From: Synechococcus sp. M44_DOE_062
Lineage (GTDB): Bacteria; Cyanobacteriota; Cyanobacteriia; Thermostichales; Thermostichaceae
Direction: 5' to 3'
Length of the DNA: 64,000 bases
Assembly (NCBI GenBank): GCA_015295985.1
Contig: DVDX01000018.1
Span: 1 to 64,000 of the forward strand
Shown: one piece after another, positions 33,858 through 42,941 of the stretch
Layout of the letters: every line of letters begins with the position of its first letter
Position numbering within the stretch: the first letter of the stretch is position 1
Translations under genes and position numbers: made by a program
Notes under the pieces: model-generated
Told to the model about the DNA's origin: nothing
Databases searched by the model: none
Seen by the model: the letters and a program-made list of their open reading frames with translations, nothing else

Positions 33858-34475
33858 ATGTCAACGCAACTCACACAGCGGTTTGCGGAGGCAATGCACT
33901 ATGCTCACCGCTGGCACGCTTCTCAAACCCGCAAGGGAACCGGGATCCCCTACCTCAGCCATCTGTTGGCCGTAGCAGCCATCGCCCTGGAGCATGGGGC
34001 GGATGAAGATGAAGCGATTGCCGCTCTGCTCCACGACAGCTTAGAGGACGGCCCCCACAACACGGGCGAGCCCCGCGCCCAGATCGAGCAGCAGATCCGG
34101 GAGCACTTTGGAGAACGAGTGCTGCAGATCATTCTCGGCTGTACCGATACCCGCAGCGATGGCTCTCTGGGAACAGACAAAGAAGATTGGGCAGAGCGCA
34201 AAACTGCCTACCTGGAGCATTTGGAAACCGCAGATCCCTCGGTTTTGTTGGTGGCCGCCGCCGACAAGCTGCACAACGCCCGCTGCATCTTGCGGGATTT
34301 TCGCCAAGTGGGGGATGAACTCTGGCAGCGGTTTTCTGCCGGAAAAGAGGGATCCCTGTGGTACTACCGATCGTTGGCAGAGATTCTGGGGCGACGGCTG
34401 CCTGGCAGGCTATCAGCAGAGCTTCAAGAGCTGGTGGCTGAATTGCAATGCCAAGCTGGAGCAGCAATGCCTTGA
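33858..34475 (+). CDS. HD-domain hydrolase (SpoT/MESH1-like)
   Basis: A 205-residue stand-alone HD phosphohydrolase. The metal and substrate residues follow the RelA/SpoT hydrolase pattern: AMHYAHRWHASQTRKGTGIPYLSHLLAVA at the N-terminus, AALLHDSLEDGP for the HD pair, and VAAADKLHNARCIL for the later Asp. There is no synthetase or TGS domain, so it resembles small ppGpp or nucleotide pyrophosphohydrolases (MESH1 type); the substrate is inferred. GGAGA eight bases before the ATG is the ribosome site. The following prxQ gene starts 71 bases later. Confidence 0.82.
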   Translation: MSTQLTQRFAEAMHYAHRWHASQTRKGTGIPYLSHLLAVAAIALEHGADEDEAIAALLHDSLEDGPHNTGEPRAQIEQQIREHFGERVLQIILGCTDTRSDGSLGTDKEDWAERKTAYLEHLETADPSVLLVAAADKLHNARCILRDFRQVGDELWQRFSAGKEGSLWYYRSLAEILGRRLPGRLSAELQELVAELQCQAGAAMP

Positions 34476-34546
34476 CAGAGACAACCAGGGCTGAAGAAAA
34501 TGCTGAGGGCAGCCCTATTCATCGCACTTTATTGGGTCACGCACCT

Positions 34547-34984
34547 ATGGTTCTTGCTGTTGGCACCCCCGCTCCTGGTTTCAACACCACTGACACCCAG
34601 GGCAACCAAGTCTCTCTGGCTGATTTTGCCGGGAAAACTGTTGTTCTCTACTTTTATCCCAAAGACGACACCCCCGGCTGTACCAAAGAAGCCTGTGGAT
34701 TCCGCGACGCCTACGCCGATTACCAGAGCAAGGACGTGGTGGTGCTGGGGGTGAGCATGGACGACCAAGCCTCTCACCAAAGGTTCACCGAAAAATACAA
34801 CTTGCCTTTCCCCCTACTGGTGGATAGCAGTGGGGTGATTACCCGCGCCTACGATGTGGATGGGGGCGGCTACGCCAAGCGGGTGACCTACGTCATTGAT
34901 GGTGAGGGCAAAATTGCCAAGGTCTACCAGAACATCAATACCGAAACCCATGCCCGCGATATTTTGGCGGATTTGGGGTTGTAA
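34547..34984 (+). CDS. prxQ: Peroxiredoxin Q (Bcp type)
   Basis: The 145-residue thiol peroxidase has the PrxQ active site TPGCTKEACGFRD, where the peroxidatic Cys and the resolving Cys are five residues apart on the same helix. The family segments VVLYFYPKDD, VVVLGVSMDDQASHQRFTEKY and FPLLVDSSG follow. It reduces hydroperoxides with thioredoxin electrons. I used ATG 34547 (MVLAVGTPAPGF); the track start at 34448 overlaps the HD gene and adds an unlikely leader. Confidence 0.93.
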   Translation: MVLAVGTPAPGFNTTDTQGNQVSLADFAGKTVVLYFYPKDDTPGCTKEACGFRDAYADYQSKDVVVLGVSMDDQASHQRFTEKYNLPFPLLVDSSGVITRAYDVDGGGYAKRVTYVIDGEGKIAKVYQNINTETHARDILADLGL

Positions 34985-35033
34985 AGACTCTGCCTCTTTT
35001 CAGCACTCTTAGGTGGGTTCCCGACCTTTGCGC

Positions 35034-35861
35034 ATGAACGACGACATTCCGGTCGCGCGTCGCCAGTCCACTCCAGTGAAAAAAGCGCAAGGTTCGGTGG
35101 CTGCCTTGGGGTTGCGCCTGGGCTTGGGCCTGGTATTGGTTGGGCTGGTGCTCTTGGCGGGTTGGGGGATGGAGAAGTTACCGGGATCCCAGCAGGCGGC
35201 GGATCCCCAAGTTCTGGAAGAAGTCGGTCAGCCCCCTCTGCCGCAGCCAACTGTGCAGAATGGGCGAGCTTCCTTGCTGGGGCACTATGCCTATTCCGAA
35301 GCTCCTGTAGACAGCTTGCGGGTGGTAGGCCACTACCACGGTCGCGAGGTGCGCCTACGCCAGGCGGCTGCCGCAAGTTACCTTCGCATGAGCGAAGCAG
35401 CTCGGGCCGCTGGGATCCGCCTTGTCCCCATTTCGGGGTTTCGCTCCATTGCAGATCAGGAGTTTTTGTTTTTTCAATTGGCCCAATCGCGAGCCTTGCG
35501 ACCCGAGGAACGAGCTGCTGTCAGCGCTCCCCCTGGCTACAGCGAGCACCACACCGGTTATGCCATCGACATTGGGGATGCCGAGTTTCCCCAGTGGGAT
35601 ACCCAAGAAGCCTTTGAGACCACTCCCGCCTTCCGTTGGCTGCAGAGCCATGCAGCCCGCTTTGGCTTTGAGCTGTCTTTCCCCAGAAACAACCCTCAGG
35701 GGGTAAGCTACGAACCCTGGCACTGGCGTTTTGTGGGCGACCGTGACAGCCTGGAAACCTTCTACGCTCCCCAAATCAAACCATTCCCAAATCAGCACAA
35801 TCAAACCGAGACCCTTCCTCTCCCGTCTTCTAGAGGGAGAAGAGCTGAGAGCGAGGGCTAA
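35034..35861 (+). CDS. VanY-type D-Ala-D-Ala carboxypeptidase (M15B)
   Basis: The 275-residue protein has an N-terminal membrane anchor (LGLGLVLVGLVLLAGWGM) and a periplasmic zinc peptidase domain. The M15 signature is SEHHTGYAIDIGD near residue 165 with the second half EPWHWRFVGDRDSLETFY, giving His, Asp and His ligands plus the catalytic Glu/His region. It trims D-Ala from peptidoglycan stem peptides; cyanobacteria have several. The ATG at 35034 was chosen over the GTG at 35013. The extreme C-terminus is Ser/Arg-rich and probably disordered. Confidence 0.88.
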   Translation: MNDDIPVARRQSTPVKKAQGSVAALGLRLGLGLVLVGLVLLAGWGMEKLPGSQQAADPQVLEEVGQPPLPQPTVQNGRASLLGHYAYSEAPVDSLRVVGHYHGREVRLRQAAAASYLRMSEAARAAGIRLVPISGFRSIADQEFLFFQLAQSRALRPEERAAVSAPPGYSEHHTGYAIDIGDAEFPQWDTQEAFETTPAFRWLQSHAARFGFELSFPRNNPQGVSYEPWHWRFVGDRDSLETFYAPQIKPFPNQHNQTETLPLPSSRGRRAESEG

Positions 35862-35960
35862 CTCTTTCGGGGAAAGGGGTAGGTCTTTAGGACTACTGCA
35901 CTGCCCTCTTCCTTGCTAAGGATCTCGTTCCCCCTTGAATGGGATCAAAAGGCTGAGCAA

Positions 35961-36031
35961 GCGGATGACGCGATTCGAACGCGCGACCGTCTCGTTGGCA
36001 ACGAGAAGCTCTACCACTGAGCTACATCCGC
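35961..36031 (-). tRNA. tRNA-Gly (GCC)
   Basis: On the minus strand a 71-base cloverleaf runs from GCGGATGTAGC to CATCCGC. The acceptor stem GCGGATG pairs with CATCCGC, the anticodon arm is CTCGT-TGCCA-ACGAG with anticodon GCC, and the T arm contains GTTCGAATC. CCA is not encoded. Confidence 0.96.
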
Positions 36032-36183
36032 ATCGGGAAAACTATGATGGCAAGTTTTGCGGTGGTTTGTCAAGTCAGGGATCCCTGGCCCATTTTGTTC
36101 CAGAATGAGAGAAGTTCATCTTTCTTTGCAGTTGCGCAAAGTCTGGGTGGGATCCCGGGCAGCGCTTGTTTGAGGGTATCGCT

Positions 36184-37626
36184 ATGCGGGTAGCCATTAT
36201 TGGGGCAGGGTTGGCCGGGTTGGCGACGGCGGTCGATTTGGTCGAGGCAGGGCATGAGGTGCAGCTCTACGAGGCGCGACCTTTTGTCGGCGGCAAGGTG
36301 GGATCCTGGCAGGATGCCGATGGCAACCACATCGAGATGGGGCTGCACGTTTTTTTCTGTAACTACAGCAACTTGTTTGCTGTGATGAAGAAAGTGGGAG
36401 CCTACGAGAACCTGCTGCCTAAGCAGCACACCCACACCTTTGTCAACCGAGGCGGGCAGACGGCCAGTCTGGATTTTCGCTTTCCCCTGGGGGCGCCTTT
36501 CAACGGCCTCAAAGCTTTTTTCACCACCGAGCAGCTCTCTTGGGCAGACAAGCTGCGCAATGCTCTGGCGCTGGGCACCAGTCCTTTGATTCGCGGCTTG
36601 CTGGACTATGAAGGGGCAATGCGGCAAATTCGCGCCTTGGATCGGATGAGCTTTGCCGATTGGTTTCGGCGGCATGGGGGATCCGAGGGCAGCCTGAAGC
36701 GGATGTGGAACCCGATTGCCTATGCCTTGGGCTTTATCGATACGGAGCAGATTTCTGCCCGCTGTATGCTGACGATCTTTCAGATGTTTGCCAGCAAAAC
36801 AGAGGCTTCCAAGCTCAATCTCCTCAAGGGATCCCCGGACACCTACCTCACTCAGCCCATCGTCCGCTACATCCAAGCCCGCGGGGGCCAGATCCACACC
36901 CGCAGAGGGGTCAGCCGCATTGAAGTGAGCGACTCTCCTCCCTACCCGGTGACCGGCCTGCTTTTGGCCAATGGAGAGCGGGTAGAGGCAGATGTGTACG
37001 TGTGCGCAGCGGCGGTGGAAGGGGCCAAGCGGCTGATCCCGGAAGTGTGGCGGCAGTGGCCACAGTTCGCCAACCTCTACAAGCTGGAATCCGTACCGGT
37101 GGCCACGGTGCAATTGCGCTTCGATGGCTGGGTGACGGAGCTGAACCCCTCAGGCCAGGCCAAACGAGCCAGCGAACACCCGCAAGCTCTTGGCATCGAT
37201 AATCTCCTCTACACCGCCGATGCCGATTTTTCCTGTTTTGCCGATCTGGCCCTCACCAGCCCCGCCGACTACTACAAACCCGGCCAGGGGTCCCTTTTAC
37301 AATGCGTGCTCACACCGGGGGATCCCTTCATTTCCATGCCCAACGAGCAAATTGCCCAGCACGTGTTGCACCAAGTCCACGAGCTGTTTCCCTCATCCCG
37401 GCAACTGAACATGACCTGGTACAGCGTGGTGAAACTGGCCCACTCCCTCTATCGAGAAGCGCCGGGAATGGATCCCTATCGCCCACAGCAAAAGACCCCA
37501 ATACCCAACTTCTTTTTTGCCGGCAGCTACACCGCCCAAGACTACATCGACAGCATGGAAGGGGCCACCCTCTCCGGCCACCTGGCTGCTCAGGCCATTC
37601 TGGCTGCCCACAGGGATCCCCAATAG
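36184..37626 (+). CDS. zds: 9,9'-di-cis-zeta-carotene desaturase
   Basis: The 480-residue plant-type desaturase (CrtQ/ZDS) turns zeta-carotene into lycopene on membranes. The N-terminal dinucleotide fold [25 protein letters not shown] is followed by [14 protein letters not shown] and IEMGLHVFF, and the C-terminal FAD motif is [23 protein letters not shown]. These distinguish it from bacterial CrtI. ATG 36184 gives the classic start [10 protein letters not shown] tRNA-Gly gene is upstream on the other strand, and the MITE-like element begins 32 bases after the stop. Confidence 0.95.
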   Translation: MRVAIIGAGLAGLATAVDLVEAGHEVQLYEARPFVGGKVGSWQDADGNHIEMGLHVFFCNYSNLFAVMKKVGAYENLLPKQHTHTFVNRGGQTASLDFRFPLGAPFNGLKAFFTTEQLSWADKLRNALALGTSPLIRGLLDYEGAMRQIRALDRMSFADWFRRHGGSEGSLKRMWNPIAYALGFIDTEQISARCMLTIFQMFASKTEASKLNLLKGSPDTYLTQPIVRYIQARGGQIHTRRGVSRIEVSDSPPYPVTGLLLANGERVEADVYVCAAAVEGAKRLIPEVWRQWPQFANLYKLESVPVATVQLRFDGWVTELNPSGQAKRASEHPQALGIDNLLYTADADFSCFADLALTSPADYYKPGQGSLLQCVLTPGDPFISMPNEQIAQHVLHQVHELFPSSRQLNMTWYSVVKLAHSLYREAPGMDPYRPQQKTPIPNFFFAGSYTAQDYIDSMEGATLSGHLAAQAILAAHRDPQ

Positions 37627-37658
37627 GAGGACTTTCACCTGATGGCACTTGACCCCTT

Positions 37659-37879
37659 TGACATACTCCCCGTCATAAAGGGCGAGGATTCCGGTTCCTG
37701 GTTCTGCTACGGCACTGCCTCTGTCGGGTTGCCCTCCCATTCGCGCCAGCGGGACGGAGTCCTTGAAGTCTGCACTCTTTATTGCTACGCAACGCGGCGC
37801 GACCGCTTTAGCGGCGCGGTTCCCGTCAGGGTGCCGTAGGCATAGCGCTTTGCGTCAGCATGAGTGCGGGAGTATGTCA
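37659..37879. mobile_element. MITE-like element with 12-bp terminal inverted repeats
   Basis: TGACATACTCCC (37659-37670) and its exact reverse complement GGGAGTATGTCA (37868-37879) bound 221 bases without a transposase gene. Inside are a minus-strand GGAC-type repeat (37741-37762), a TTGC-TAC-GCAA repeat (37782-37807) and a TGCC-GTA-GGCA hairpin near 37838. The same 12-mer occurs once more at 27291. No clear target duplication is visible. It is probably a non-autonomous derivative of a cyanobacterial IS. Confidence 0.65.
37741..37807. repeat. Dispersed hairpin repeats, copies 14 and 15, within the MITE
   Basis: GGAC-TCC-GTCC unit on minus (37741-37762) and TTGC-TAC-GCAA unit on plus (37782-37807), facing each other about 20 bases apart. 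Confidence 0.75.
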
Positions 37880-38026
37880 CAGTGGGTACCAGAAGTCTTG
37901 GACCAAAGTCGAGAGTTGGGTAGAAGTCCAGCCCTTCGCGCCCTTCGCCAAAAAATACGCTCCATCTTAGGGGATCAATGCGAGCCACAGGCCGCATACC
38001 CTGAGAGTCTTGCCCAGGAAGGATGA
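37874..38026 (+). CDS. Possible 50-aa protein coupled to Uma2 gene
   Basis: An ORF starting MSQWVPEVLDQSRELG, soluble and Arg/Leu-rich, whose TGA overlaps the ATG of the Uma2 gene (ATGA). Its ATG lies inside the right terminal repeat of the MITE-like element, so either the element supplies the start or it cut off a longer 5' part. I do not recognise a family. Many Uma2 genes have no such partner, so this may be a chance ORF. Confidence 0.35.
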   Translation: MSQWVPEVLDQSRELGRSPALRALRQKIRSILGDQCEPQAAYPESLAQEG

Positions 38027-38598
38027 TGATCGCCCTCAACCTGCAGCCGGCTGTGAATTTAACCGATGAAGTTTTCGAGCAGCTTTGTCGGCAGAATCCT
38101 GAGCTGCGCCTGGAACGCACTGCCCGAGGAGAACTGATCGCCATGGCCCCTGCAGGCAGCGAAAGTGGATTCCGCAATGCCGACCTACTGGGCCAACTTT
38201 GGCAGTGGAATCGACGCAAGAACTTAGGTTTTGTCTTTGACTCTTCCGCCGGTTTTGCCTTGCCCAATGGGGCCATTCGCTCTCCCGATGCCGCTTGGAT
38301 GGCCAAAGAGCGCTGGCAGCAGCTCACCCCAGAGCAGCGCCGTCGGTTTGCTCCTCTGTGCCCTGACTTTGTGCTGGAACTGAAGTCTCCTGCTGACGAG
38401 CTGGCCACCCTTCAGGCCAAGCTGCAGGAGTACCTGGACAACGGATCCCAACTGGGCTGGTTAATCGACCCGGAAAGCGGGAAGGTCTATGTCTATCGCC
38501 CAGGTCAGCCGGTGCAAGTTCTGGAGCGGCCTACCAGCTTGTCTGGGGATCCCGTTCTCCCTGGCTTTGTGGTGGATCTCACCTTAATCTGGGGATAA
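38023..38598 (+). CDS. Uma2-family (DUF820) PD-(D/E)XK nuclease-like protein
   Basis: The 191-residue protein is a typical Uma2 member: LRLERTARGELIAMAPAGSESG near the N-terminus and the nuclease core PDAAWMAKERW with PDFVLELKSPADELATLQAKLQEYLDNGSQLGWLIDP. The D-ExK residues of the fold are present. These genes are greatly expanded in cyanobacteria, and their target and biological role are not defined. ATG 38023 or 38026 may be used. It sits directly after the MITE-like element. Confidence 0.88.
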   Translation: MMIALNLQPAVNLTDEVFEQLCRQNPELRLERTARGELIAMAPAGSESGFRNADLLGQLWQWNRRKNLGFVFDSSAGFALPNGAIRSPDAAWMAKERWQQLTPEQRRRFAPLCPDFVLELKSPADELATLQAKLQEYLDNGSQLGWLIDPESGKVYVYRPGQPVQVLERPTSLSGDPVLPGFVVDLTLIWG

Positions 38599-38675
38599 TC
38601 GACCCACCTCTTTACCAGGTTGGGGAGAAATGCCAGGGATCCCCCCGCTGTTTCACTGCTCAAAATAACCCTGCT

Positions 38676-40040
38676 CTACTTCTTGGGGCTGAGCGCTGCC
38701 CCCACCTTCTCCATCAGGTCGTCCAGCTCGCTGTAGTCCGGCAAAGTGGTGTCGATGGCCTGACCCTGACGCAACACCACCCGGTCATGCTGGGGACGGG
38801 AAAGCAGCTCGTCAAAGCCACGTCCTTTGAACAACACCAGATCTGCCGGCAGCCCCACCCCAATTTGCCCTCGCTCGGTCAAGCCCATGATGCGGGCAGG
38901 GGTGGTGGTAATCGCCTGTGGCCAATCTCCATAGGGGGTATCCAGGTGCAAAAGGCGGGTGGCCTCCCGGAACACCTCCAGGCCGTCGTGATCCCCAAAG
39001 CCATAAAAGGGATCCCGGCAATTATCGCTGGCTATCATCACCGGCACGCCCAAAGCCTTCAGCTCATGCAACAGCGTCACTCCCCGCCAGCGGGGGGTAT
39101 GGCCGGGGTTACGGGCTTGCAAGTAGAGGTTACACATGGGCAGGCTGACCACGGCAATTCCCGCCTCTCTGACCAGAGCCATAGTCTTGTGGGCCACCTC
39201 CGGGGGTTGCACAGCCAGGCTACAGCAATGGCCACACACCACCCGATGAGGAAAATCGTTGCGCAAGGCTGCCGCTGCCACATGTCTCAACGTGAGGGAT
39301 CCCGGATCATCGGTCTCATCCGTATGAAAGTCCAGATCCAGGCCCCGCTCCTTGGCCAGGGCAAATACCCGATCCAACTGCCGATCCAGCTCCGGCCCCA
39401 TCGCCGCCACCCCACCCAGGATCCCACCCACTTCCGCCACCTTGTCTGCCAGCTTTTCCCCTGCAGAGGTGAGAAAGGCATCCAAGCTCAGAAGCGTGAC
39501 TGCCTGGAGTTCCAGCTTGCCCGCCCACTCTCGGCGCAACTGGACAAACACCTCCCAGTTGGCCTCCATAACTTGAGGGTTCTCACAGGCCAGATGGGTG
39601 CGCACCGCCTGGGATCCATGGGCATAGCTGCAGCGCAAACCAAAGCTGAAGCGGCGGTAGAGATCCTCCCGAAACCGCTCCGGATCCCTGCCATAGGCTT
39701 GCTCCATCTTCGCCCAATCTTCCTGGCCGGCCTGCCTCGCCCCGGCAAAGGTGCCATCGGGATTGGGGGTGCGCGGCCACACATGCCCCTTATCCAGGTG
39801 GGTATGGATATCCACAAAGCAGGGCCACACCTGACCTCGCCTTAGATCCACGCTGGGGATCCCTTGGGGCGGGATCCCTGTTGCCGCCCGGATTTGGCAG
39901 ATCTGCCCCCCTTTGATTTCCAGATCCAGCAACACCAGGTTATCGCGGTTGGGAACAGCCCCTGGCACCGCCTCCTTCAGTAGCGACAGGGGAACCTGAG
40001 CATTCAGCAGCCAATAGTGGGCAACGCCGGGGATCTGCAT
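38676..40040 (-). CDS. codA: Cytosine deaminase-like amidohydrolase
   Basis: The 454-residue metal-dependent amidohydrolase has the HxH motif in FVDIHTHLDKGHVWP near residue 80, later ligands in DLDFHTDETDD and VVCGHCCSLA, and the catalytic Asp in VMIASDNCRDPFYGFGDHDGLEVF. This pattern fits the cytosine deaminase / isopropylammelide hydrolase group, so pyrimidine salvage is likely but the substrate is not proven. I start at ATG 40040 because the track start at 40049 is TTG. The YggT gene lies about 75 bases upstream on the same strand. Confidence 0.82.
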   Translation of the reverse strand: MQIPGVAHYWLLNAQVPLSLLKEAVPGAVPNRDNLVLLDLEIKGGQICQIRAATGIPPQGIPSVDLRRGQVWPCFVDIHTHLDKGHVWPRTPNPDGTFAGARQAGQEDWAKMEQAYGRDPERFREDLYRRFSFGLRCSYAHGSQAVRTHLACENPQVMEANWEVFVQLRREWAGKLELQAVTLLSLDAFLTSAGEKLADKVAEVGGILGGVAAMGPELDRQLDRVFALAKERGLDLDFHTDETDDPGSLTLRHVAAAALRNDFPHRVVCGHCCSLAVQPPEVAHKTMALVREAGIAVVSLPMCNLYLQARNPGHTPRWRGVTLLHELKALGVPVMIASDNCRDPFYGFGDHDGLEVFREATRLLHLDTPYGDWPQAITTTPARIMGLTERGQIGVGLPADLVLFKGRGFDELLSRPQHDRVVLRQGQAIDTTLPDYSELDDLMEKVGAALSPKK

Positions 40041-40115
40041 GGTGGGCAAGGAAAAAAGCAGCTCTCCATCGTAAAGGGATCCCGGCCTATCCAGATGAAT
40101 CCAGTGCTACAGCAG

Positions 40116-40445
40116 CTAGGCAAACTGGCCCACCACCTGCATGGCGAAGCTAAGCAAAATGAAGGCCAACCAAGGGGAAAAGTCCAAGCCGCCAATGGGG
40201 GGAATGATGCCGCGGAACAGGTTGAGATAGGGATCGGTGAGTTGGCTGAGCACCGACAGGATGGGGTTAGACCAGTTCAGTTGCGGGAACCAGCTCAGCA
40301 AAATCCGCACGATCAGCAAAGCATTGTAAATGACGATGAACTGGTAAAGGGAGCGGAACAGCAACGACCCGGCAGTGCTGTAGACCAACCCCAGAGAGAG
40401 ACCGTCCATCCAAGTGAGAGGAGATAACAAGTGGCTAAGCATCAT
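40116..40445 (-). CDS. YggT-family (Ycf19-like) membrane protein
   Basis: A 109-residue protein with two hydrophobic regions flanking the YggT core LIVRILLSWFPQLNWSNPILSVLSQLTDPYLNLFR, the signature of YggT/Ycf19 proteins. In cyanobacteria and plastids these are linked to thylakoid or nucleoid organisation and to complex assembly. It ends near the C-terminal hydrophobic helix FSPWLAFILLSFAMQVVG. It is likely to share a transcript with the downstream deaminase gene. Confidence 0.88.
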   Translation of the reverse strand: MMLSHLLSPLTWMDGLSLGLVYSTAGSLLFRSLYQFIVIYNALLIVRILLSWFPQLNWSNPILSVLSQLTDPYLNLFRGIIPPIGGLDFSPWLAFILLSFAMQVVGQFA

Positions 40446-40623
40446 AGCGGTTCAGAGAAGGGAATGAACAAACACAACACAGATTAGATAGACCAAACGC
40501 CGTCAGCAGAGGCAAACCTTACATCCGATTGCAACCCATCCAAAGATGCAAAGCAGAAAGCCATTGCCGCCTCTAGTTTGACACGGACGAGAACCCCCTG
40601 AGGTTCCTTCTTCACGCTCAAGC

Positions 40624-40989
40624 TCAAGACTTCTCCTCAGCAGCAGGGGTGGGCACTTCCTTAACAAGCAACTGAGCCCGGGTGGCCTGAATCGCCTCAT
40701 TTAACTCGGCAATCTTGGCCTCTAGGGTGCGGCGGGCTTGGGCAATTCGTTCTGCCTCATTTTCCCACTTCTTCCAGTCGCCAGAGCTGGACTCGCCTGA
40801 AGCACTGAGGCGCGGTCGTTCAGGGGTCGCAGAGGTACCATTGAGGCGATCCGGATCCCGGCGTTGGCCTTCAGCGGATCCCTTGCTGAGTCGAGGGGCA
40901 AGCACAAACCCAATCACCCCGCCGATGATCCCTCCCAACACGGCGCCAGTCACCACACCCGCAATAAAATCACCTTTTTGATCTGCCAC
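40624..40989 (-). CDS. YtxH-like membrane protein with coiled coil
   Basis: The 121-residue protein begins with a Gly-rich hydrophobic segment (FIAGVVTGAVLGGIIGGVIGFVLAPRLSKG), the usual look of YtxH domains. A disordered linker follows and then a helical, Glu/Ala-rich C-terminus (WKKWENEAERIAQARRTLEAKIAELNEAI). The start is GTG. Members are common in cyanobacteria and uncharacterised. It lies 42 bases after the UbiB-type kinase gene on the same strand. Confidence 0.65.
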   Translation of the reverse strand: MADQKGDFIAGVVTGAVLGGIIGGVIGFVLAPRLSKGSAEGQRRDPDRLNGTSATPERPRLSASGESSSGDWKKWENEAERIAQARRTLEAKIAELNEAIQATRAQLLVKEVPTPAAEEKS

Positions 40990-41031
40990 GCTCTTGTCCA
41001 GCTCAACAAACTTAAGCCATCTTCTTCCGTT

Positions 41032-42804
41032 CTACCTTTGCTGCCCCACTCCTGCCAGCAAATCCGGCCAGGGTTGGGGTAGTCGCCAGCGGCCGAGATG
41101 TTCCAGATGGGCTTGCACCTGCTCCCTGAGCTCGGCAAACGTGTGTTGCAGATCGCCGGTCGAGGGTAGGGATCTCAGCGTCGCTTGCCAGAGGTAAGCC
41201 GGGGAAAGTTCAGGGCTGATCAACTGCCATAGGCGCTGCAGCTCCTCAAAGTGAAGGCGATCATCTTCTGTGAGGGAAAGCACCAACTGGCGGCGCAGAT
41301 CGCGGGCCTCTGCCGACATCAGGTAGCGCAAACCCATTTGGGCGGTGGGTAACCAATCCAGTCCCCCATCACTGCGGGCAATTTGAATCAGGTTCTCCAG
41401 GCGGTTCCAGCGGAACTTGCCATCCTTGATCAGCACTTGCAGCAGCCGTTGGCGAATGCGAGGTGATTCGTCCGTCAGCAAGCGCTTGGCCACATAGGGA
41501 TAGGCCACGCCAACGATGCGGAACTGGGGATAGAGGCTAAGGGCTACTCCCTCCTGGGTAACCAAAGAGCGAATCACCAGAGCAAAGTGGGAAGGCACTC
41601 GAAAAGGATAGCGATACATCAAGTCAGAGAACTGATCCGTGGCCGTTTTGAAGTTAAAGTTAATCACCTCTTGGGTCAACACGTCTGCTAGTACCTTTTC
41701 CAAGGCGGGGATCAGTTCTTGGCGGCTGACATCCGGCTGCAGAAAACCCAGGTGAATAAAGTCATCGATCAGGGCGTTGTAGTCACGATCCACCAGGTGA
41801 ACCAAAGCATCCACCAAGTACTCCTTCATTTCCTCGGTGAGCTGATCCATCATGCCGAAATCGATGTAGGCCAGGCGGCCATCGGTGAGGGCAAACAGGT
41901 TACCTGGGTGGGGATCCGCGTGGAAAAAGCCGTATTCCAGCAATTGCTTGAGGGCAGCGACCACCCCGATGCGCACCAGTTGTTTCACTTCCAGGTTGGC
42001 TGCTCGAATGCGCTCCACATCCGTCAGCTTGATGCCGTCGATCCACTCCAGCGTCAGAACCCGGCGGGTGCTGTAGGCCCAGAAGATGCGCGGCACGTAC
42101 ACATCCGGATCGTCGCGGAAGTATTCGGCGAAGCGCTCGCAGTTTCGCCCTTCGTGCAGGTAGTCGATCTCTTCAAAAAGCTTGCGGCCAAACTCGTCGA
42201 CCACCGCCGTCAAAGTACTGCCCAGGTTCAAGGGCAGCCAGGGGCCCAGCCATGTCGAGATCCAGCGAATCAGGTACAGATCCAGGCTCAACTGCTCTCG
42301 CAGATGGGGTCGCTGCACCTTCACCGCCACCCATTCGCCGCTGTGCAACTGCGCTTTGTAAACCTGGCCCAAACTGGCAGCAGCCACCGGCTCCGGAGAG
42401 ATCTGGGCAAAGATCTCGGCAATCGGGCGGCCCAACTCGGATTCGATGCGGGCAAATGCTTGCTCAGAAGGAAAGGGCGGCAGTTGATCTTGCAGTTGGG
42501 TGAGTTCTTCTAGGTAGTCTTTGCGCACCAGATCGGGGCGGGTGGAGAGGGCCTGCCCCACCTTGATGAACGTTGGCCCCAGGTCGGTGAGCAGCTTTCG
42601 CAACTGCACCGAGCGCCGTCCCACATTGCGATCGGCGTGTCCCCACAGTTGATCCCAGCGCAGACAGAGGACAAACCACAAGAAAGGCCAGAGAATGGCC
42701 AGCGCCCGACCGATCACTTGGGGCAGGCGCCAGCGGTAATAACGGCAGATGAATTGGGGATCGTAAACTTCCAAAGCGGCAATGGATGAAATCCTACTAA
42801 ACAC
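41032..42804 (-). CDS. UbiB/ABC1 (AarF) family atypical kinase
   Basis: A 590-residue protein with the ABC1 features: the KxGQ-type motif LGPTFIKVGQALSTRPDL near residue 75, the Ala-rich nucleotide loop PVAAASLGQVYKAQL, the lysine strand GEWVAVKVQRP, FEEIDYLHEGRNCERF, HADPHPGNL (catalytic) and YIDFGMMDQL (metal-binding). The C-terminal third is extra helical sequence, normal for the cyanobacterial and plastid ABC1K forms that affect prenylquinone metabolism. The start in the track is GTG. The exact target is unknown. Confidence 0.9.
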   Translation of the reverse strand: MFSRISSIAALEVYDPQFICRYYRWRLPQVIGRALAILWPFLWFVLCLRWDQLWGHADRNVGRRSVQLRKLLTDLGPTFIKVGQALSTRPDLVRKDYLEELTQLQDQLPPFPSEQAFARIESELGRPIAEIFAQISPEPVAAASLGQVYKAQLHSGEWVAVKVQRPHLREQLSLDLYLIRWISTWLGPWLPLNLGSTLTAVVDEFGRKLFEEIDYLHEGRNCERFAEYFRDDPDVYVPRIFWAYSTRRVLTLEWIDGIKLTDVERIRAANLEVKQLVRIGVVAALKQLLEYGFFHADPHPGNLFALTDGRLAYIDFGMMDQLTEEMKEYLVDALVHLVDRDYNALIDDFIHLGFLQPDVSRQELIPALEKVLADVLTQEVINFNFKTATDQFSDLMYRYPFRVPSHFALVIRSLVTQEGVALSLYPQFRIVGVAYPYVAKRLLTDESPRIRQRLLQVLIKDGKFRWNRLENLIQIARSDGGLDWLPTAQMGLRYLMSAEARDLRRQLVLSLTEDDRLHFEELQRLWQLISPELSPAYLWQATLRSLPSTGDLQHTFAELREQVQAHLEHLGRWRLPQPWPDLLAGVGQQR

Positions 42805-42941
42805 ACTCCAACGATCTCACAGTCTTTTGTTTTAAAGCTCTCGGTATCCATCTTAACAGAAAGAGCCTTGCTGTTCCTGCGCAAGGGCCCCTTTGCCCCC
42901 TCCAGCTCCGCTCTCAGCCAGAGCCAGCCTGTCTCCCCCCC

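Noticed and set aside
36070-37113. 347-residue minus ORF opposite zds
   Set aside because: Antisense shadow of the desaturase; no recognisable motif.
38787-39845. 352-residue plus-strand ORF opposite the cytosine deaminase
   Set aside because: Shadow of a clearly conserved gene; the composition is His/Gln/Pro-rich as typical of antisense frames.
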